A stretch of DNA of 47,717 bases, taken from an uncultured bacterium. GTDB lineage: Bacteria; Bacteroidota; Rhodothermia; Rhodothermales; Rubricoccaceae. The translations under genes and the position numbers were made by a program. Location: contig CANLSR010000016.1 of NCBI GenBank assembly GCA_947493945.1, positions 1 through 47,717 on the forward strand, read 5' to 3'. Shown here one piece after another: positions 47,188 to 47,717 of this stretch (the stretch's first letter is position 1; the number at the start of each line of letters is the position of its first letter). The notes beneath the pieces are model-generated. The model saw only the letters and a program-made list of their open reading frames with translations, was not told the DNA's origin and made no database searches.

Positions 47188-47717
47188 TGATCCTGACCCG
47201 GTGTAGCGGACGCCCGGTTAAGGTTACGCAGCAAGCTTGAGCGCTTGCCGTTGGTGATGCCGGTCTTCGTGTTCGACCGGCGTGAGGAAGCCGAGCGACG
47301 TGTGCCGACGGCGGGTGTTGTAGAGGGTCTCGATGTAGTCGAAGAGCGCCGACCGAAGCTCGGCCTGCGTCTCGAAGCGGCGGCCGTGGACGGCCTCCGA
47401 CTTCAACGTCCCGAAGAAGCTCTCCGTGGGCGCATTGTCATGGCAATTACCCCGGCGGCTCATCGACGCGACGATGCCATGTCGCCTTAGGAGCGTCTGG
47501 TACTCGTGGCTCGTGTATTGCGACCCCTGATCCGAGTGTAGGACGAGGCCAGGGGCCGGGCGGCGCGACCGGAGCGCATTCTGGAGCGCCTCGACGACGA
47601 GCGTCCGGGACGCTGACGGCCGGGCGGCCCACCCGACGACGCGGCGGGAGTGGAGGTCGAGCACGACCGCGAGGTAGAGCCAGCCTTCGCTGGTCCAGAT
47701 CTGCGTGATGTCGGCCG
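47188..47717 (-). mobile_element. IS3-family insertion sequence (right end, partial)
   Basis: The terminal repeat starts TGATCCTGACCCGGTGTAGC at 47188 and continues GGACGCCCGGTTAAG, similar to the ends of IS3 itself (TGATCTTACCCAGC...GTGGACACGCGGCTAAG as I remember it). The transposase gene begins 35 bases inside. The other end, orfA and the target duplication are outside the window. Confidence 0.8.
47224..47717 (-). CDS. IS3-family transposase OrfB (partial at window edge)
   Basis: The C-terminal 163 residues of an IS3-type DDE transposase, entering from the right edge. The catalytic triad is visible: Asp in ADITQIWTSEGWLYLAVVLD (at the edge), Asp in LVLHSDQGSQYTSHEYQTLL, and Glu in CHDNAPTESFFGTLKSEAV. 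The closing YIETLYNTRRRHTSLGFLTP is typical. The sequence shown is undamaged. OrfA and the N-terminal HTH part should lie to the right. Confidence 0.94.
   Translation of the reverse strand, partial: ADITQIWTSEGWLYLAVVLDLHSRRVVGWAARPSASRTLVVEALQNALRSRRPAPGLVLHSDQGSQYTSHEYQTLLRRHGIVASMSRRGNCHDNAPTESFFGTLKSEAVHGRRFETQAELRSALFDYIETLYNTRRRHTSLGFLTPVEHEDRHHQRQALKLAA

Larger units (their letters stand above)
36406..47717. mobile_element. Integrated mobile island (left part), integrase- and MobC-bearing, with defence cargo
   Basis: The island starts at the tRNA-Thr fragment and runs beyond the right edge. It carries a tyrosine integrase, an excisionase-like HTH protein, a RepA-like ATPase and MobC, all usual in integrative mobilizable elements, then toxin-antitoxin and restriction genes. 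No relaxase, conjugation or phage structural gene is visible in the window. One line counted by hand (41701-41760) is 62% GC against 72% in a housekeeping line (27001-27060), in keeping with foreign origin. Confidence 0.8.

Overview
The window looks like a chromosomal segment of a very GC-rich, marine-type member of the Bacteroidota/Rhodothermota group (Rubricoccaceae or Salinibacteraceae-like; this is inference). The reasons are a SusC/SusD outer-membrane pair, a DUF5916 outer-membrane-type protein, an FmdB-like small protein, a fused GH3-like/serine-hydrolase exoprotein, little Shine-Dalgarno signal before most starts, and strong G/C bias at third codon positions. About 36.4 kb is ordinary chromosome. 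The last 11.3 kb is the left part of an integrated mobile island that runs off the right edge.

Region 1 (1-10.4 kb), housekeeping and signalling: the tail of an unidentified gene; a NarL-type two-component pair (PAS histidine kinase and response regulator, 4-base overlap); a double-domain universal stress protein; a small secreted protein; a YigZ/IMPACT protein; a DUF5916 protein; then clpS, purS, pssA and psd on the minus strand and a small four-helix membrane protein. The psd product lacks both the serine that becomes the pyruvoyl cofactor and a conserved active-site histidine.

Region 2 (10.4-14.9 kb), an envelope and stress cluster on the minus strand: two paralogous membrane-anchored proteins that begin with the same MANIPVERT motif flank three soluble proteins (a PRC-barrel-like protein, a YsnF/DUF2382 protein, and a 17M-like/YsnF fusion). 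Two of the soluble proteins end in the same aromatic-rich tail of about 80 residues.

Region 3 (15.1-23.3 kb), a complete fatty-acid beta-oxidation set transcribed leftward: TetR regulator, long-chain acyl-CoA ligase, acyl-CoA dehydrogenase, FadN-type hydratase/dehydrogenase, thiolase. Several palindromes sit in its promoter regions. pepT diverges from the TetR gene across a mirrored leader sequence.

Region 4 (23.3-36.4 kb), peptide and exopolymer functions: pepT with a small membrane protein, an orphan HicB-like antitoxin, a DUF2188 protein, an M28 lipoprotein peptidase, a SusC/SusD pair, a small lipoprotein, a degenerate GH3 domain fused to an intact class C beta-lactamase-like serine hydrolase, and an FmdB-like protein without its zinc cysteines. 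A strong terminator closes this region.

Region 5 (36.4 kb to the end), mobile island: its left edge is the 3' half of a tRNA-Thr(CGT) gene, the expected scar of tyrosine-recombinase integration. Inside are a HEPN/MNT toxin-antitoxin pair, a UPF0175 protein, the integrase, an excisionase-like HTH protein, a RepA-like AAA ATPase, MobC (with no relaxase after it), then defence cargo: a PLD-zinc-ribbon protein, an Mrr-type restriction protein, DarT/DarG, and a DUF3883 protein whose upstream neighbour is cut by an IS3-family element. Notable non-coding structure includes a 19-bp perfect inverted repeat beside the integrase gene and a pair of 31-bp near-identical leader repeats on either side of mobC.
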